Assembly: GCA_964563855.1 (NCBI GenBank)
Contig: CAZLYU010000008.1
Location: 1-64,000 of the forward strand
Direction of reading: 5' to 3'
Length of the DNA: 64,000 nucleotides
Origin: JAFGRR01 sp964563855
GTDB taxonomy: Bacteria; Planctomycetota; Phycisphaerae; UBA1845; Fen-1342
Position 1 is the first letter of the stretch, and the number at the start of each line of letters is the position of its first letter. Both the position numbers and the translations under genes were made by a program. The notes under the pieces are model-generated. The model saw only the letters and a list, made by a program, of their open reading frames with translations, was not told the DNA's origin and did not search any database. This document shows, piece by piece, positions 41,454 through 50,516 of the stretch.

Positions 41454-42941
41454 ATGCATGCGGCGCGATGGATCAGTTTCTCGACGTTGGCTTTCACGAT
41501 GTACGCCGCGCTCGCGACGTGCGTCGGATTTGCGTGGTTTTGGCGCAGCGACGCGTATGTTGCGCAGTGCACGCGGGTGCTCGAGACCGCGTTGGGCCTG
41601 CCGGCTCAAATCGGCGGAGCGTCCCCGCGCTCGCTCAAAGCGCACCTCTTTCACGATGTCGTCGTCTGGACCGCGGAGCGCAGCGCCATCGCGATGCAGT
41701 GTGAAGAAGCGCTCGTCCGCTATACAACCGGAACGGCGTACGAGCTTGAATTGCGCGGCGGACGCTGCGAGATCTCGCCGCGCACGTGGTTGCGGCCCGA
41801 CTACCGGGGGCTGCTCGAGCAAAGTTTGCGTCCCGGCTTTGATCCACTGGGGCCGGAACGCGTCGTGGTGCGCAACATGCGCCTCGAACTGCGGGCCGGT
41901 GGAATCCGGCTCGACCTGCCCGAAACCGCTGGCGAAGTGCGTTTTGGCGCTGACGGACGCGGCGACGCCACACTCTACTGCGGCGCGTTGAATGGTCGTC
42001 GGCTCGACCCCCCGATCCAACTGCGGGCGGCGTTCGCGGCGGCTGCGAACGGGGTGCGAATCGATGACGTCACCCTCACCATTCCACCGGCGCCGCTGGC
42101 GGATCTCGACCTGGGCGAGCTCGTGAGCACACCGCTGACGACCGGCATGTTCGCCGGGAGCGTGGTGTATCGTGAGACCGACCTCGGCGACGTCATCGTG
42201 ATGAGCGGGCTGGCGAGCGACGTCGATCTCTGCGAGCTCACGACGGGCCGGCTGCCGCAGCCGTGGATTGGCCGCTGCGCAGAGCTCCATCTGCAGGAAC
42301 TGCGCTTCGTGAACGGCGCGTTCGCCGCGGCGCGGTTCAGCGGGGTGATCACCAACCTGGAGCTCGACGGTCCGTTGACGCTGGCGGGTCTGCCGCAGAG
42401 CGGGGCCAGCGCGTTGCTGCGGGTGCGCGTCGCCGAGCTATCCCCGTCGGGAATTGACCTGTTGGGCGCGTCGGCGGCTTGCCAGGGATTCGATCTCGGT
42501 CAGTTTAGCGCCGGCTTCGAAGCGGGCGGTCTGAGCGGCGTGGCTGACATCGCGGTCGACGATCTGGTCGTGACGCGCAATCGGCTCGTTCAGGCGCGGG
42601 CGGCGGTGACCGTGCGTGATGAACCGGCGGAAGCAAGTTATATCGAGCGCGGATTGTTGCGCGATTTGCTGCGCCGCGGTCTGGGGCTCGCACTGCCCGA
42701 CGCGTTGATCGCGTGGCTGCCCGAGGAGGTGCTCTTCTCCGATGTCGACTTCAGCATCGACGTTGACAACGAAGTGCTGCGTTTGACGCCGCGGCAGCGT
42801 GAGAACGGATTGTTGCGGCTGCATGTGGCGGGCGGCTTGTGGCCGGTGCAGCCGCCCCGTGGTCCGCTGCATCTCGGCGTGTGGCTGGACGCGGCCCGTG
42901 CCGAGCTGGCGGAGAAACTGCAGATGGACCAGCAGCGCTGA
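41454..42941 (+). CDS. Large membrane-anchored protein, AsmA-like in layout
   Basis: 495 residues. One N-terminal transmembrane helix (FSTLAFTMYAALATCVGFAW, about residues 8-30) is followed by a long beta-rich extracytoplasmic domain with repeating ...LRLELRAGGIRLDLP..., VYRETDLGDVIVMSGLA and LFSDVDFSIDVDNEVLRL segments. The anchor-plus-extended-beta layout recalls AsmA/DUF748 proteins that bridge the periplasm, but the family signature is not clear, so this is a structural guess. ATG at 41454 fits the TM start. Its stop overlaps the start of the histidine kinase gene by one base (TGATG), so the two are translationally coupled, and it may be part of the signal that kinase senses. Confidence 0.75.
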   Translation: MHAARWISFSTLAFTMYAALATCVGFAWFWRSDAYVAQCTRVLETALGLPAQIGGASPRSLKAHLFHDVVVWTAERSAIAMQCEEALVRYTTGTAYELELRGGRCEISPRTWLRPDYRGLLEQSLRPGFDPLGPERVVVRNMRLELRAGGIRLDLPETAGEVRFGADGRGDATLYCGALNGRRLDPPIQLRAAFAAAANGVRIDDVTLTIPPAPLADLDLGELVSTPLTTGMFAGSVVYRETDLGDVIVMSGLASDVDLCELTTGRLPQPWIGRCAELHLQELRFVNGAFAAARFSGVITNLELDGPLTLAGLPQSGASALLRVRVAELSPSGIDLLGASAACQGFDLGQFSAGFEAGGLSGVADIAVDDLVVTRNRLVQARAAVTVRDEPAEASYIERGLLRDLLRRGLGLALPDALIAWLPEEVLFSDVDFSIDVDNEVLRLTPRQRENGLLRLHVAGGLWPVQPPRGPLHLGVWLDAARAELAEKLQMDQQR

Positions 42942-44875
42942 TGGCCCGGCTCGACCGCGCACTGCCAACCTTTGCGGTCATCCTGAGCCTGGCGCTCACC
43001 ACGCTCACGGTGACGGCGATTTTCTTGCAGGGTCGCACGCTGGAAGCGCGCGAGCGGCAGCAATTGCGCGACGAGGCGGCCCGATTCGCCGCGGTTCGCG
43101 AGCAACGGCTGACGTCGGACATTGAACGCTGGTTGCGAGATGTCCGGGCGATCGCCGACTTGGGCGCCGGCGGTGTGGAGCGGTGGTTGCTGACGCATCC
43201 CTACTTTCGGCTCGCCGCGCTGCGCCTTGACGAGGTGACCACGCTGCTGCCGCGACAACCGTTGTTGACCGGCGGCGAGTGGGGGCCGCTGCGCGTGCTC
43301 CCAGAGGCGCCGTCGAACCCGATCGAAGCTGAGTCGTTTTATGAGCAGCATGCCGACTCGGCGGATCCGCGCGAACGCTACGCCGCGCTCGTGGGGCTCG
43401 CGGCGGGGCAGGCGCAGCGCGGCTCTCCGAACCTCGCGGCGCGGCACTACGGCTTGGCGGCGGACGCGCTGGCGGAGCGGGGGATCCAGGCGACTTTCGG
43501 ACCGCGCCTGGCGGCGATGGACGTGCTGATTTCCGCGGACGACTACGGCGAGGCGGGCGGGGTCTTGCAGCAATTGCTGAGTGAACTGGAAGCGGCGCCG
43601 CCTGGCCTGGTTTCGGCGGCGGAGATCGAACTAGTGCGTCGTCGGCTCGAAACGCTGCCGGCGGACGTGCGACCGGTTGAAGCGGAGCAGCGTTTGGACC
43701 GTGCGGCACGCGCGGCTGGATTGCGGAGTGCGTTGCCAGCGCTCGGACGGATGACGCGCGAAGCGACCAACGAACTTCGCCTCCGATCGGTTGACGTCGG
43801 CGGGTCGCGGCTTGCGATCGCGATGCGATCGATCGATGGACTCGGCTCGCTGGTGTTGGCGGCTCCGCTGAGCAAGCTGGTGCGCGGCTACTGGCGGGGC
43901 GATGCCGCGCCCGGGGGCTGGATTGTCGCGCCGGTGGATGCTCCTGGGGCGGGACCGGTGCGTCATGCGCTCTCGGCGGCGTTCGATGGCTACGAGCTGC
44001 GTCCGTCGGAGCTGGCGCAAGCGCGTTTGCGGCAGAAGGCGCGGCAACGGTTGATCATGCTGATCGCGGTGACGTTGGGAGCGGCGGCGGCCTGGAGCGT
44101 GGTGATCTGGATGCTCATGCGAGCGCTGGCGCATCAGCGTGAGTTGATGAACATGCAGCGCCGCTTCGTCGCCGATGTGAGTCACGAGCTCAAGACGCCG
44201 CTGGCGCTGATTCGGCTGCATGCCGAGACGCTGGCGGAAGGGCGCGTGCGGAGTGCGGAACGCGCGCAGCAGTACCATCGCACGATTACGCGTGAGAGCG
44301 AACGGCTGACGATGTTGCTGGACAACATTCTCGACTTCAGCCGCATTGAACTCGGGCGCAAGGCGTACGCCTTCGCACCGTGTGATTTGTCGGCGGTGTG
44401 TGAGCAGGCGTGGGCGCTGTTCTTGCCGCGGTTCAAGGAAGACGGTTTCTCCGCCGAGCTGTCGATCTCGGACGACTTGCCGATCGTGGTCGCCGACGAG
44501 CAAGCAATCAGCCAGGTGGTGGTGAACTTGTTGCAGAACGCCTATCGCTACGCCGATCGCAATCGTTTCGTGCGACTCGCGGCGGGCGGGGTGGGCGACA
44601 AGGTGGTGATCACCGTCGAAGACCGCGGCATCGGCATGTCGCGATCGCAAACCCGGCGGATCGGTGCGAGCTTTGAGCGCGGGCAGGATGCGCGTGTTCG
44701 ACGCACGCGCGGCGCGGGGCTGGGGCTCGCGATCGTCAAACATATTGTCGCGGCTCACCAGGGAGCGCTCGACGTCAACTCGATTCCGAACGAGGGGAGC
44801 ACGTTCGTGGTGCGGCTGCCCGTCGCCGGACCGCAACTCGCGGAGCGCGGTGCGCGGCGACGCGAGTCCAGCTAG
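42941..44875 (+). CDS. Sensor histidine kinase with large extracytoplasmic domain
   Basis: 644 residues. TM1 (about 8-30) and TM2 (about 367-388) enclose a helical extracytoplasmic sensor of about 330 residues that shows no PAS, CHASE or Cache motif to my eye. The cytoplasmic part has the HisKA H-box FVADVSHELKTPLALIRL with phospho-acceptor His415, then N-box VVVNLLQNAYRYA, G1 VEDRGIGM and G2 GAGLGLAIVKHIVAAHQG. The class is like PhoR/ResE. No response regulator is adjacent; the nearest is 15 kb away at 60049 and is a candidate partner. The gene is coupled to the preceding membrane protein by a one-base overlap. Confidence 0.92.
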   Translation: MARLDRALPTFAVILSLALTTLTVTAIFLQGRTLEARERQQLRDEAARFAAVREQRLTSDIERWLRDVRAIADLGAGGVERWLLTHPYFRLAALRLDEVTTLLPRQPLLTGGEWGPLRVLPEAPSNPIEAESFYEQHADSADPRERYAALVGLAAGQAQRGSPNLAARHYGLAADALAERGIQATFGPRLAAMDVLISADDYGEAGGVLQQLLSELEAAPPGLVSAAEIELVRRRLETLPADVRPVEAEQRLDRAARAAGLRSALPALGRMTREATNELRLRSVDVGGSRLAIAMRSIDGLGSLVLAAPLSKLVRGYWRGDAAPGGWIVAPVDAPGAGPVRHALSAAFDGYELRPSELAQARLRQKARQRLIMLIAVTLGAAAAWSVVIWMLMRALAHQRELMNMQRRFVADVSHELKTPLALIRLHAETLAEGRVRSAERAQQYHRTITRESERLTMLLDNILDFSRIELGRKAYAFAPCDLSAVCEQAWALFLPRFKEDGFSAELSISDDLPIVVADEQAISQVVVNLLQNAYRYADRNRFVRLAAGGVGDKVVITVEDRGIGMSRSQTRRIGASFERGQDARVRRTRGAGLGLAIVKHIVAAHQGALDVNSIPNEGSTFVVRLPVAGPQLAERGARRRESS

Positions 44876-44945
44876 CGTGGTGATTGGCATCGCCGCGGCG
44901 CACGGGGGTTGTTCGTGAACGCTGAACGGTCGGCGCCGGCCAACC

Positions 44946-45134
44946 CTACTTGCCGGCGGCTGGGTCCGACTGCTCGGCGAGATAGTGTTTGAATTCGCCC
45001 ATCTTGTAGCTGATAAAGCAGAAGGCGTGATGCAACGCCTGATACTCGATATCCGCTTTGTCGTCCTCGGCTTCGTGGCGCAGCTCGTTCAGCTTGGCGA
45101 GAATCTGTTCAACGGTAGGCATGTGCTCATCCAA
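44946..45134 (-). CDS. Small helical protein of unknown function
   Basis: 62 residues: MDEHMPTVEQILAKLNELRH begins an all-helical, highly charged sequence with EAEDDKADIEYQALHHAFCF and ISYKMGEFKHYLAEQSDPAA. No membrane segment or motif is visible. The reading frame has good codon use and the ATG at 45134 lies 30 bases after the DUF4159 gene on the same strand, so the two are probably co-transcribed; an ATG four codons later is possible. It may be a small adaptor or a two-helix hairpin. Support is the clean amphipathic pattern and its position, not homology. Confidence 0.6.
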   Translation of the reverse strand: MDEHMPTVEQILAKLNELRHEAEDDKADIEYQALHHAFCFISYKMGEFKHYLAEQSDPAAGK

Positions 45135-45164
45135 CGGGGTGAAGTTCCAATGGCCGGGCGGGAT

Positions 45165-47648
45165 TCACTCGGTCGCGACGCGGGCCTTGTCTGCGAGCGG
45201 CAGTTGAGCATAGAGCACCAGATTGCGCGCGAGGTCCAGCGTCGTCTGGTCATCGTAGCCCACGTTCCCGAAGACGGGTGCGCCGATCAAGCCGACGCTG
45301 AGATCGAGTGGCGAGAGGATGACCGGATAGCGCGTCGCGAGGCGAAAGCCCAACAAGCGCGGATAGGGGCGTCCGAGCGAGACACGCCGCGCCGCGCGCC
45401 GGTAGCCGACTGGCCGCACGTCGACGCCGCCGCGAAGCCCCTCGCCGGTGATCAATCCCGACCCTTCGGGAATGGGAACCGGGCTGGTGCGCAAGATCTC
45501 GGAGACTTCTGAAGACAGCGACTCGGTGAACGCCTGCGATCCGCCCGCCGCATCGGCCAGCAGTGTGCCGCCGCGCGTCAGGAATCGTCTCAGTCCTTCG
45601 CGTTCGTCCTCTGAGAGGGTGAGTTCGCCGTCGCCGGTGATGTGGGCGACGTCGTGCTCTTGCAATTCGGCGGCATCGAGCCGCACGCCGTTGATGACTT
45701 CGGCCACGATTCCGGTTTGATTGCGCAGATGCGCCGCGAATCGCCGCCAGCCCGCGGGCTCCGGATCCCAATCGCCGTCGTGTCGAATGCGAACGATGCT
45801 CGTCCGTCCGCGGATCGGTGTAGCGGAATCGTCCAGCGCAACGCGGTTGAGTCGATTGCCTTGCGGGGTGATGTCGGTGGCGTAGAGGAAGAGGTTGACG
45901 CCGAGCTCGAAGTCATCCGCTCGTGATCGCGGCCGATAGCGATGCCACGACTCGGCAATATCGCGCTCGGCGATCATCATGAGCGATCGTCGGCCGTTGC
46001 TCACCTCGCGCAGGGGGGGCGGGTCGTCGAGTTGGGTGCGCGTGGCGCTGGTCAGCACCGGATGATCGCTCGGCATGGGTTGCAGGGGGAGCTGGGGAAA
46101 GAGCCGCGCGGCCAGCGCCTCCATGCTCGTTGTGAACGCGTCGCCGCCCTCGGCCGGGACGGTGAAGATGAGCCCGCCGCGGTCGACGTAGGCCCGCAGA
46201 CGAGCGACGTCGTTGTCAGAGAATTCCCAGGCGCGTGAGCCGCTGAGATAGAGCACCGGCGCTTCGAGCAGGTCGGCGAGTGATCCATCAAGCCGAACGA
46301 TCTGCCAGTTCAGCAAACGCTCGAGGCTGCCCTGGGTATAACGAACCAGACCCGCGACGTCGCGCATTTGCAGGTTCCAATCCTGTTCGAGCGGGGGTGG
46401 CGGATTGCGCGGTTGTCGGCGTCGCAGTTCGCGGCGTGGACGGCTGTCGCGGTCGGGTTGCCGACGCGTCGCTCGGCCGCGATCCGCATCCTGCGCCCAG
46501 CCTTCGCCGATGATCTCGCTCGCTTGCTCGCCGCCCGCGTCGTCTGCAAAGCTCGACCCGGCGGGCGGCACGTACTGCAGTTTGTTGAACATGAGCGGCG
46601 CTCGCCCATGACACAGGAACATGACGGCGAAGGTGGTGTTCCGCAGCGTCGACATCGAGAAGCCGCCGCTGCCCGCGCCGGGCCATGCGCCGTCGGCCTG
46701 CTGATCGTTGAGCAAGGCGGCTGACCCGGCGCGGAACCAGTCACGCCCGCGAAAGTACTTATAGCCGCAGGCCCGACCGACGCGTTCCACGCCGTAGAGG
46801 TAGTAATAGCGCCAGCGATCTTCGCCGTGCGGATTCTCGGTCGTAAACTCGCGGCCCATCCAATCGAGCCCGCGCTCGATGGCGGCCAAGACCGTGTCGC
46901 GCTCGTCGCGGCGATCGAGGTAATAGCGATCGAGTGCGACGAAGAGGGTTGCGAGTCCGGCGGCGGTCATCGAGCCGGTGCTGCGGCCTGAGCCGGTGTA
47001 CGACCAGCCGCCGTCGCCGTTCTGATCTTCGAGCCAGTGGCCGCCAACGAGCTGCCAGTAATGCCCAGGCACATTGAAGGCGTATTCAGACGCCATCCAC
47101 ATGCCGAGCACGCCGTACTGGCTGTTTGAGTTGTCGTAGCGGCCGCTGGGCGCTTTGTAGTCGTAGGCGCCGGCGTGGGGGCTGCCGGCGGGGTGCACGT
47201 TGGACTGCAGCCAATCCACGTCGCGTCGCAGCGCGGACCGGTAGGTTGGGCCGTCGACCAGTGCGAGTACGTGAGCGCGGGTGCCGATCGTGTAGGTGTC
47301 TGACAGGCTGGCTTCGCTCAACCAGCGGATGCTCTCACGCATCTCGTCTTGGCGCGGCGACTCTCCGGCGTAGAGCAAGGCGAGCAACGCGAGTCCCGTG
47401 TCGCCGCCGTAAAAGCGCGTGTCGGCGCTATCGTCGCGCTCCCAATGTCCCTGCGGTCCGCGTTGGCGCTTGATCCAGGCGACGGCGCGGTCGACCGCGC
47501 CGTCGACGGCGTCGCCGGTGACGCGCTCCGGCGTCAGATCGGCGGGGAAAGCGTTGGGCGCGGCGAGCAAGCCGACTAAAATACAGACTAAGTGTGCGAC
47601 GTTTGACCGCGCGTCAGGTCGCACATAGAGTGTCGCCGCTTCACGCAT
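45165..47648 (-). CDS. Secreted terpenoid-cyclase-like toroid fused to DUF4159-type domains
   Basis: 827 residues with an N-terminal hydrophobic signal (about 15-36). Residues about 50-350 look like a prenyltransferase/squalene-oxidase alpha-toroid, with AVAWIKRQRGPQGHW, SNSQYGVLGMWMASEYAF, GGWSYTGSGRSTGSMTAAGL and a DGAWPG QW-like repeat; the catalytic DxDD motif of squalene-hopene cyclases is not seen, so enzymatic activity is doubtful. Residues about 425-560 and 600-740 are two similar GATase-like (DUF4159) domains, the second with HITGDGELTLSEDEREGLRR and GGTLLADAAGG. The order toroid-DUF4159 recurs in Planctomycetota, role unknown. ATG at 47648; divergent from the kinase gene by 36 bases. 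Confidence 0.82.
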   Translation of the reverse strand: MREAATLYVRPDARSNVAHLVCILVGLLAAPNAFPADLTPERVTGDAVDGAVDRAVAWIKRQRGPQGHWERDDSADTRFYGGDTGLALLALLYAGESPRQDEMRESIRWLSEASLSDTYTIGTRAHVLALVDGPTYRSALRRDVDWLQSNVHPAGSPHAGAYDYKAPSGRYDNSNSQYGVLGMWMASEYAFNVPGHYWQLVGGHWLEDQNGDGGWSYTGSGRSTGSMTAAGLATLFVALDRYYLDRRDERDTVLAAIERGLDWMGREFTTENPHGEDRWRYYYLYGVERVGRACGYKYFRGRDWFRAGSAALLNDQQADGAWPGAGSGGFSMSTLRNTTFAVMFLCHGRAPLMFNKLQYVPPAGSSFADDAGGEQASEIIGEGWAQDADRGRATRRQPDRDSRPRRELRRRQPRNPPPPLEQDWNLQMRDVAGLVRYTQGSLERLLNWQIVRLDGSLADLLEAPVLYLSGSRAWEFSDNDVARLRAYVDRGGLIFTVPAEGGDAFTTSMEALAARLFPQLPLQPMPSDHPVLTSATRTQLDDPPPLREVSNGRRSLMMIAERDIAESWHRYRPRSRADDFELGVNLFLYATDITPQGNRLNRVALDDSATPIRGRTSIVRIRHDGDWDPEPAGWRRFAAHLRNQTGIVAEVINGVRLDAAELQEHDVAHITGDGELTLSEDEREGLRRFLTRGGTLLADAAGGSQAFTESLSSEVSEILRTSPVPIPEGSGLITGEGLRGGVDVRPVGYRRAARRVSLGRPYPRLLGFRLATRYPVILSPLDLSVGLIGAPVFGNVGYDDQTTLDLARNLVLYAQLPLADKARVATE

Positions 47649-47684
47649 CACAGCATTGATCCTACGACGTCGGGAGGCGTCCCC

Positions 47685-48908
47685 TTGGCGGACTCAATGG
47701 AAGATACCGTGCTCGCGCGCGTGGTGGTAGAGCGCAACCTCGTCACCTCGGGCGAGATCCGAGTCGCCCAAGACTATCAGAAGGACAAAGCCGGCGAAGG
47801 CCACGCGCGAGCGCTCGGGGACATTCTGGTCGACCTCGGCTTCATGACGCGCACGCAGCTCGGTCGCGTGATGGGCGCCAGCGAAGACTCCGGCGGCCGC
47901 CCCGCGCAGCAGTTCGCGGGCTATCAGGTGCAGCGGAAGGTTGGGGCGGGGGCGATGGCGGTCGTGTACCGCGCGAAGCAGTTGAGCCTTGATCGCACGG
48001 TCGCGATCAAGATCCTGCCTCGACGGCTGAGCAAGAACGCTGACTTCGTCGAGCGGTTCTATCGCGAGGGTCGCGCCGCCGCCGCGTTGAATCACAACAA
48101 CATCGTGCAGGCGATCGACGTCGGCGAGTCGGGCGGCTTGCACTACTTCGTGATGGAGTTCGTCGAAGGCTGCACGGTGTACGACGAGCTCGCCGAAGGC
48201 AAGGTGTACAACGAGCGCGAGGCGATCCACATCGTCGCGCAGATTGGCGAAGCGCTGCTGCACGCTCATGAGCGCGGCTTCATTCACCGCGATGTGAAGC
48301 CGAAGAACATCATGCTGACCAAGGAGCGCGTCGCGAAGCTGGCCGATATGGGTCTGGCACGCGAAGCTTCCGATCTGGAAGCCGCCATGGCCGAAGCGGG
48401 CCGCGCCTATGGCACGCCTTACTACATCAGCCCGGAGCAGGTGCGCGGCGAGGTGAACATCGACCACCGCGCCGATATCTATTCGCTGGGGGCCACCTTC
48501 TATCACATGGTGACGGGCCGCGTTCCGTTCGACGCGCCCAATCCGTCCGCCGTGATGCACAAACACCTACGCGAAGATCTGACGCCCCCGGACCACATCA
48601 ATATGAAGCTGACGTCGGGTTGCGGCGCGATGATCGAGATGATGATGGCCAAGGACGCCGACGATCGCTACGCGTCTTGCCGCGAGTTGCTCGAAGACCT
48701 GCGTTTGCTCAACACCGGCGCGGCCCCGCGCTATGCGAGCCAGCGCATCGACGAGGATTCGCTCGAAAGCCTCGCGGCCGGCGACGCGGTGCAACACGCG
48801 CCCCGAGCCGCCGACGGAGCGATGAACCCGCTGCTGATCATGGTGATCGTGCTGGGTTCGCTGCTCGCGATTGCGCTAGTGATCATTCTGGTTCTGGTTG
48901 TGTCATAG
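47685..48908 (+). CDS. Tail-anchored Ser/Thr protein kinase with MshEN-like N-terminal domain
   Basis: 407 residues. Residues 5-65 (VLARVVVERNLVTSGEIRVA ... LGDILVDLGFMTRTQLGRVM) resemble the MshEN/GspE N-terminal module, which in several proteins binds c-di-GMP. The eukaryotic-type kinase domain follows: glycine loop VGAGAMAVVYRA, Lys109 in VAIKI, Glu128, HRDVKPKN (201-208) and DMG (221-223) in place of DFG, then YGTPYYISPEQVRGE. The C-terminus is one TM segment (LLIMVIVLGSLLAIALVIIL) with no extracellular domain. TTG at 47685 is the start, with GGAGG seven bases upstream; the later ATG at 47697 is too far. It is divergent from the DUF4159 gene, which may be a functional partner. Confidence 0.9.
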   Translation: MADSMEDTVLARVVVERNLVTSGEIRVAQDYQKDKAGEGHARALGDILVDLGFMTRTQLGRVMGASEDSGGRPAQQFAGYQVQRKVGAGAMAVVYRAKQLSLDRTVAIKILPRRLSKNADFVERFYREGRAAAALNHNNIVQAIDVGESGGLHYFVMEFVEGCTVYDELAEGKVYNEREAIHIVAQIGEALLHAHERGFIHRDVKPKNIMLTKERVAKLADMGLAREASDLEAAMAEAGRAYGTPYYISPEQVRGEVNIDHRADIYSLGATFYHMVTGRVPFDAPNPSAVMHKHLREDLTPPDHINMKLTSGCGAMIEMMMAKDADDRYASCRELLEDLRLLNTGAAPRYASQRIDEDSLESLAAGDAVQHAPRAADGAMNPLLIMVIVLGSLLAIALVIILVLVVS

Positions 48909-48970
48909 CGCGAAGCACACGACGGCGCACGCCGCGCGGGGATCGGTGCAACGATTGCTACGCATGCGCA

Positions 48971-49597
48971 TCACTCATCGGCCTTCGCCGGCTGCTCGGC
49001 GGCGTTCGGCTTGCTCCGGCGCATCTCGCCGCGCATGAACACCGTCCAGTCGCCTTCGCCGCGGCGCATCTCAGAGGTGACCAGGATGTGATCGTCGGAC
49101 TTGAACTCGTAGCTGTCGCGATACTGGGCCGTACCGCCGCCGGTCATGAAGTCCGGCCCTTCGGTGACGAGTGCGAGCTTCTTGCCCGCCGCATCCACCT
49201 CGCCTTCATAGCTCCACATGTGGGCGAAGTTTGAATCGACCCAAGTGCCGATGTACTTCCCTTTGCCAGTGTCGTAGCCAATCGTCTGGACCGCGGTGAA
49301 GGTCATGCCTGGGCCGATCTCGCCCTTCATCGTGTTGACGACGAAGAAGCCCCCAATCATCTCCGACTTGACCGACGCCTCCATCACCGGCGCGCCTTCG
49401 GCCTCCATCTTCCCCTTGCTCACCCATTCACCTTCGAAACGCTTCAGCCAGTCGTGGTGCTCGGTCGGCGGTGGGAAGCTGGGCATCTCGGGCGCATCCG
49501 CGTCGGCGCGCGGGTCGGCTTGCTGCGGCTCGTCATCAGCGCCGACCGTCCAAGCTACGGCGCAGATCAGGGCTAAGCAGAGTGAGGTGCGTTTCAT
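48971..49597 (-). CDS. DUF1579 secreted protein
   Basis: 208 residues with a cleavable signal peptide (MKRTSLCLALICAVAWTVG). The mature protein is a DUF1579-type barrel of about 150 residues: FEGEWVSKGKMEAEGAPVME, GGFFVVNTMKGEIGPGM, TIGYDTGKGKYIGTWVDSNF and KSDDHILVTSEMRRGEGDW. The family is abundant in Planctomycetota and of unknown function; its lipocalin-like look suggests ligand binding. GGAGT precedes the ATG at 49597. It converges with the kinase gene and lies 22 bases after terC on the same strand. Confidence 0.85.
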   Translation of the reverse strand: MKRTSLCLALICAVAWTVGADDEPQQADPRADADAPEMPSFPPPTEHHDWLKRFEGEWVSKGKMEAEGAPVMEASVKSEMIGGFFVVNTMKGEIGPGMTFTAVQTIGYDTGKGKYIGTWVDSNFAHMWSYEGEVDAAGKKLALVTEGPDFMTGGGTAQYRDSYEFKSDDHILVTSEMRRGEGDWTVFMRGEMRRSKPNAAEQPAKADE

Positions 49598-49619
49598 GGC
49601 AAGACTCCGAGTGAGTGCC

Positions 49620-50438
49620 TCAAGGCGCGTCAGACGACGCCGGACCGTCCGGCGGGTGCGGTAGGTTGAGCTTGACGGGGCGACGCTTCGCCCGCACGCG
49701 AATGTTCATTAACTCGACCGCCAGCGAAAACGCCATCGCAAAGTAGACGTAGCCGCGTGGGATGGGGTGATGAAAGGCTTCGGTGACTAGCAACACGCCG
49801 ATGAGGATCAGGAACGACAGCGCCAACATCTTCATCGTCGGATGCTTCTCGATGAAGCGCGCCACGGGGTCGGCGAAGATCATCATGACGATGACCGCGG
49901 CCACCACGCCGCTCACCATCACCGTGAGCGCCGCTGCCTTGGCGGTGTTGGTCTCGTCTGGAGGCTGCACCATGCCGACCGCGGTGATGACGCTGTCGAG
50001 CGAGAAGATCAGGTCGATGGCCATGATGTAGGCGATCGCGCCGCTGAACGACGCCGCTTGCCGGCCGGCCCCGGAGTTGTCCGTGTGGCCGGGTTCTTCG
50101 AGCTTGTGGTGAATCTCGAAGGTCGCTTTAGCCAGCAGAAACAAACCGCCTATCAAAAGGATCAGATCTTTGAGCGATACGCCGTGGTCAAACAGGGTGA
50201 AGAGTGGTGCGGTCGACGCCATCACGAGCGAGACGCCGAACAGCAGTGCGATGCGCATGCCCATGGCGCCGAGCAGGCCGATCTTGCGGGCACGGCTTTG
50301 CACTGCCGGATCGAGGCGTCCGGTGACGATCGAGATGAAGACGATGTTGTCGATGCCGAGCACGATCTCGAGCGCCGCCAGCGTCAGAAACGCAATGACG
50401 AGCTCGGTCGAAAACAGGACGGCGAAGAACTCGGCCAC
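49620..50438 (-). CDS. TerC-family integral membrane protein
   Basis: 272 residues with seven to eight TM segments. It has the two TerC acidic TM motifs: ALEIVLGIDNIVFI (about 22-35) and AIDLIFSLDSVITAVGM (about 139-155), whose Asp residues line a metal path. TerC relatives take part in manganese efflux or metalation of exported proteins and in tellurite resistance. A cytoplasmic loop follows the third helix (FEIHHKLEEPGHTDNSG). The start is GTG at 50438 with GGGAG six bases before it. It is separated from the glycosyltransferase gene by a hairpin that may terminate the LPS operon. Confidence 0.93.
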   Translation of the reverse strand: MAEFFAVLFSTELVIAFLTLAALEIVLGIDNIVFISIVTGRLDPAVQSRARKIGLLGAMGMRIALLFGVSLVMASTAPLFTLFDHGVSLKDLILLIGGLFLLAKATFEIHHKLEEPGHTDNSGAGRQAASFSGAIAYIMAIDLIFSLDSVITAVGMVQPPDETNTAKAAALTVMVSGVVAAVIVMMIFADPVARFIEKHPTMKMLALSFLILIGVLLVTEAFHHPIPRGYVYFAMAFSLAVELMNIRVRAKRRPVKLNLPHPPDGPASSDAP

Positions 50439-50481
50439 GCGCGGCTCCCTCGGACACGGTTACACCCGGGTGATAGCTTAA

Positions 50482-50504
50482 CCCGTGCCGCAGCCCCGCA
50501 CGGG
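50482..50504 (-). terminator. Possible terminator of the LPS core operon
   Basis: On the minus strand CCCGTGC (50504-50498) pairs with GCACGGG (50488-50482) across a 9-base loop, then TTAAG follows. The T-run is weak. It lies 13 bases after the glycosyltransferase stop. Confidence 0.35.
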
Positions 50505-50516
50505 GTCGAGCCGGTT

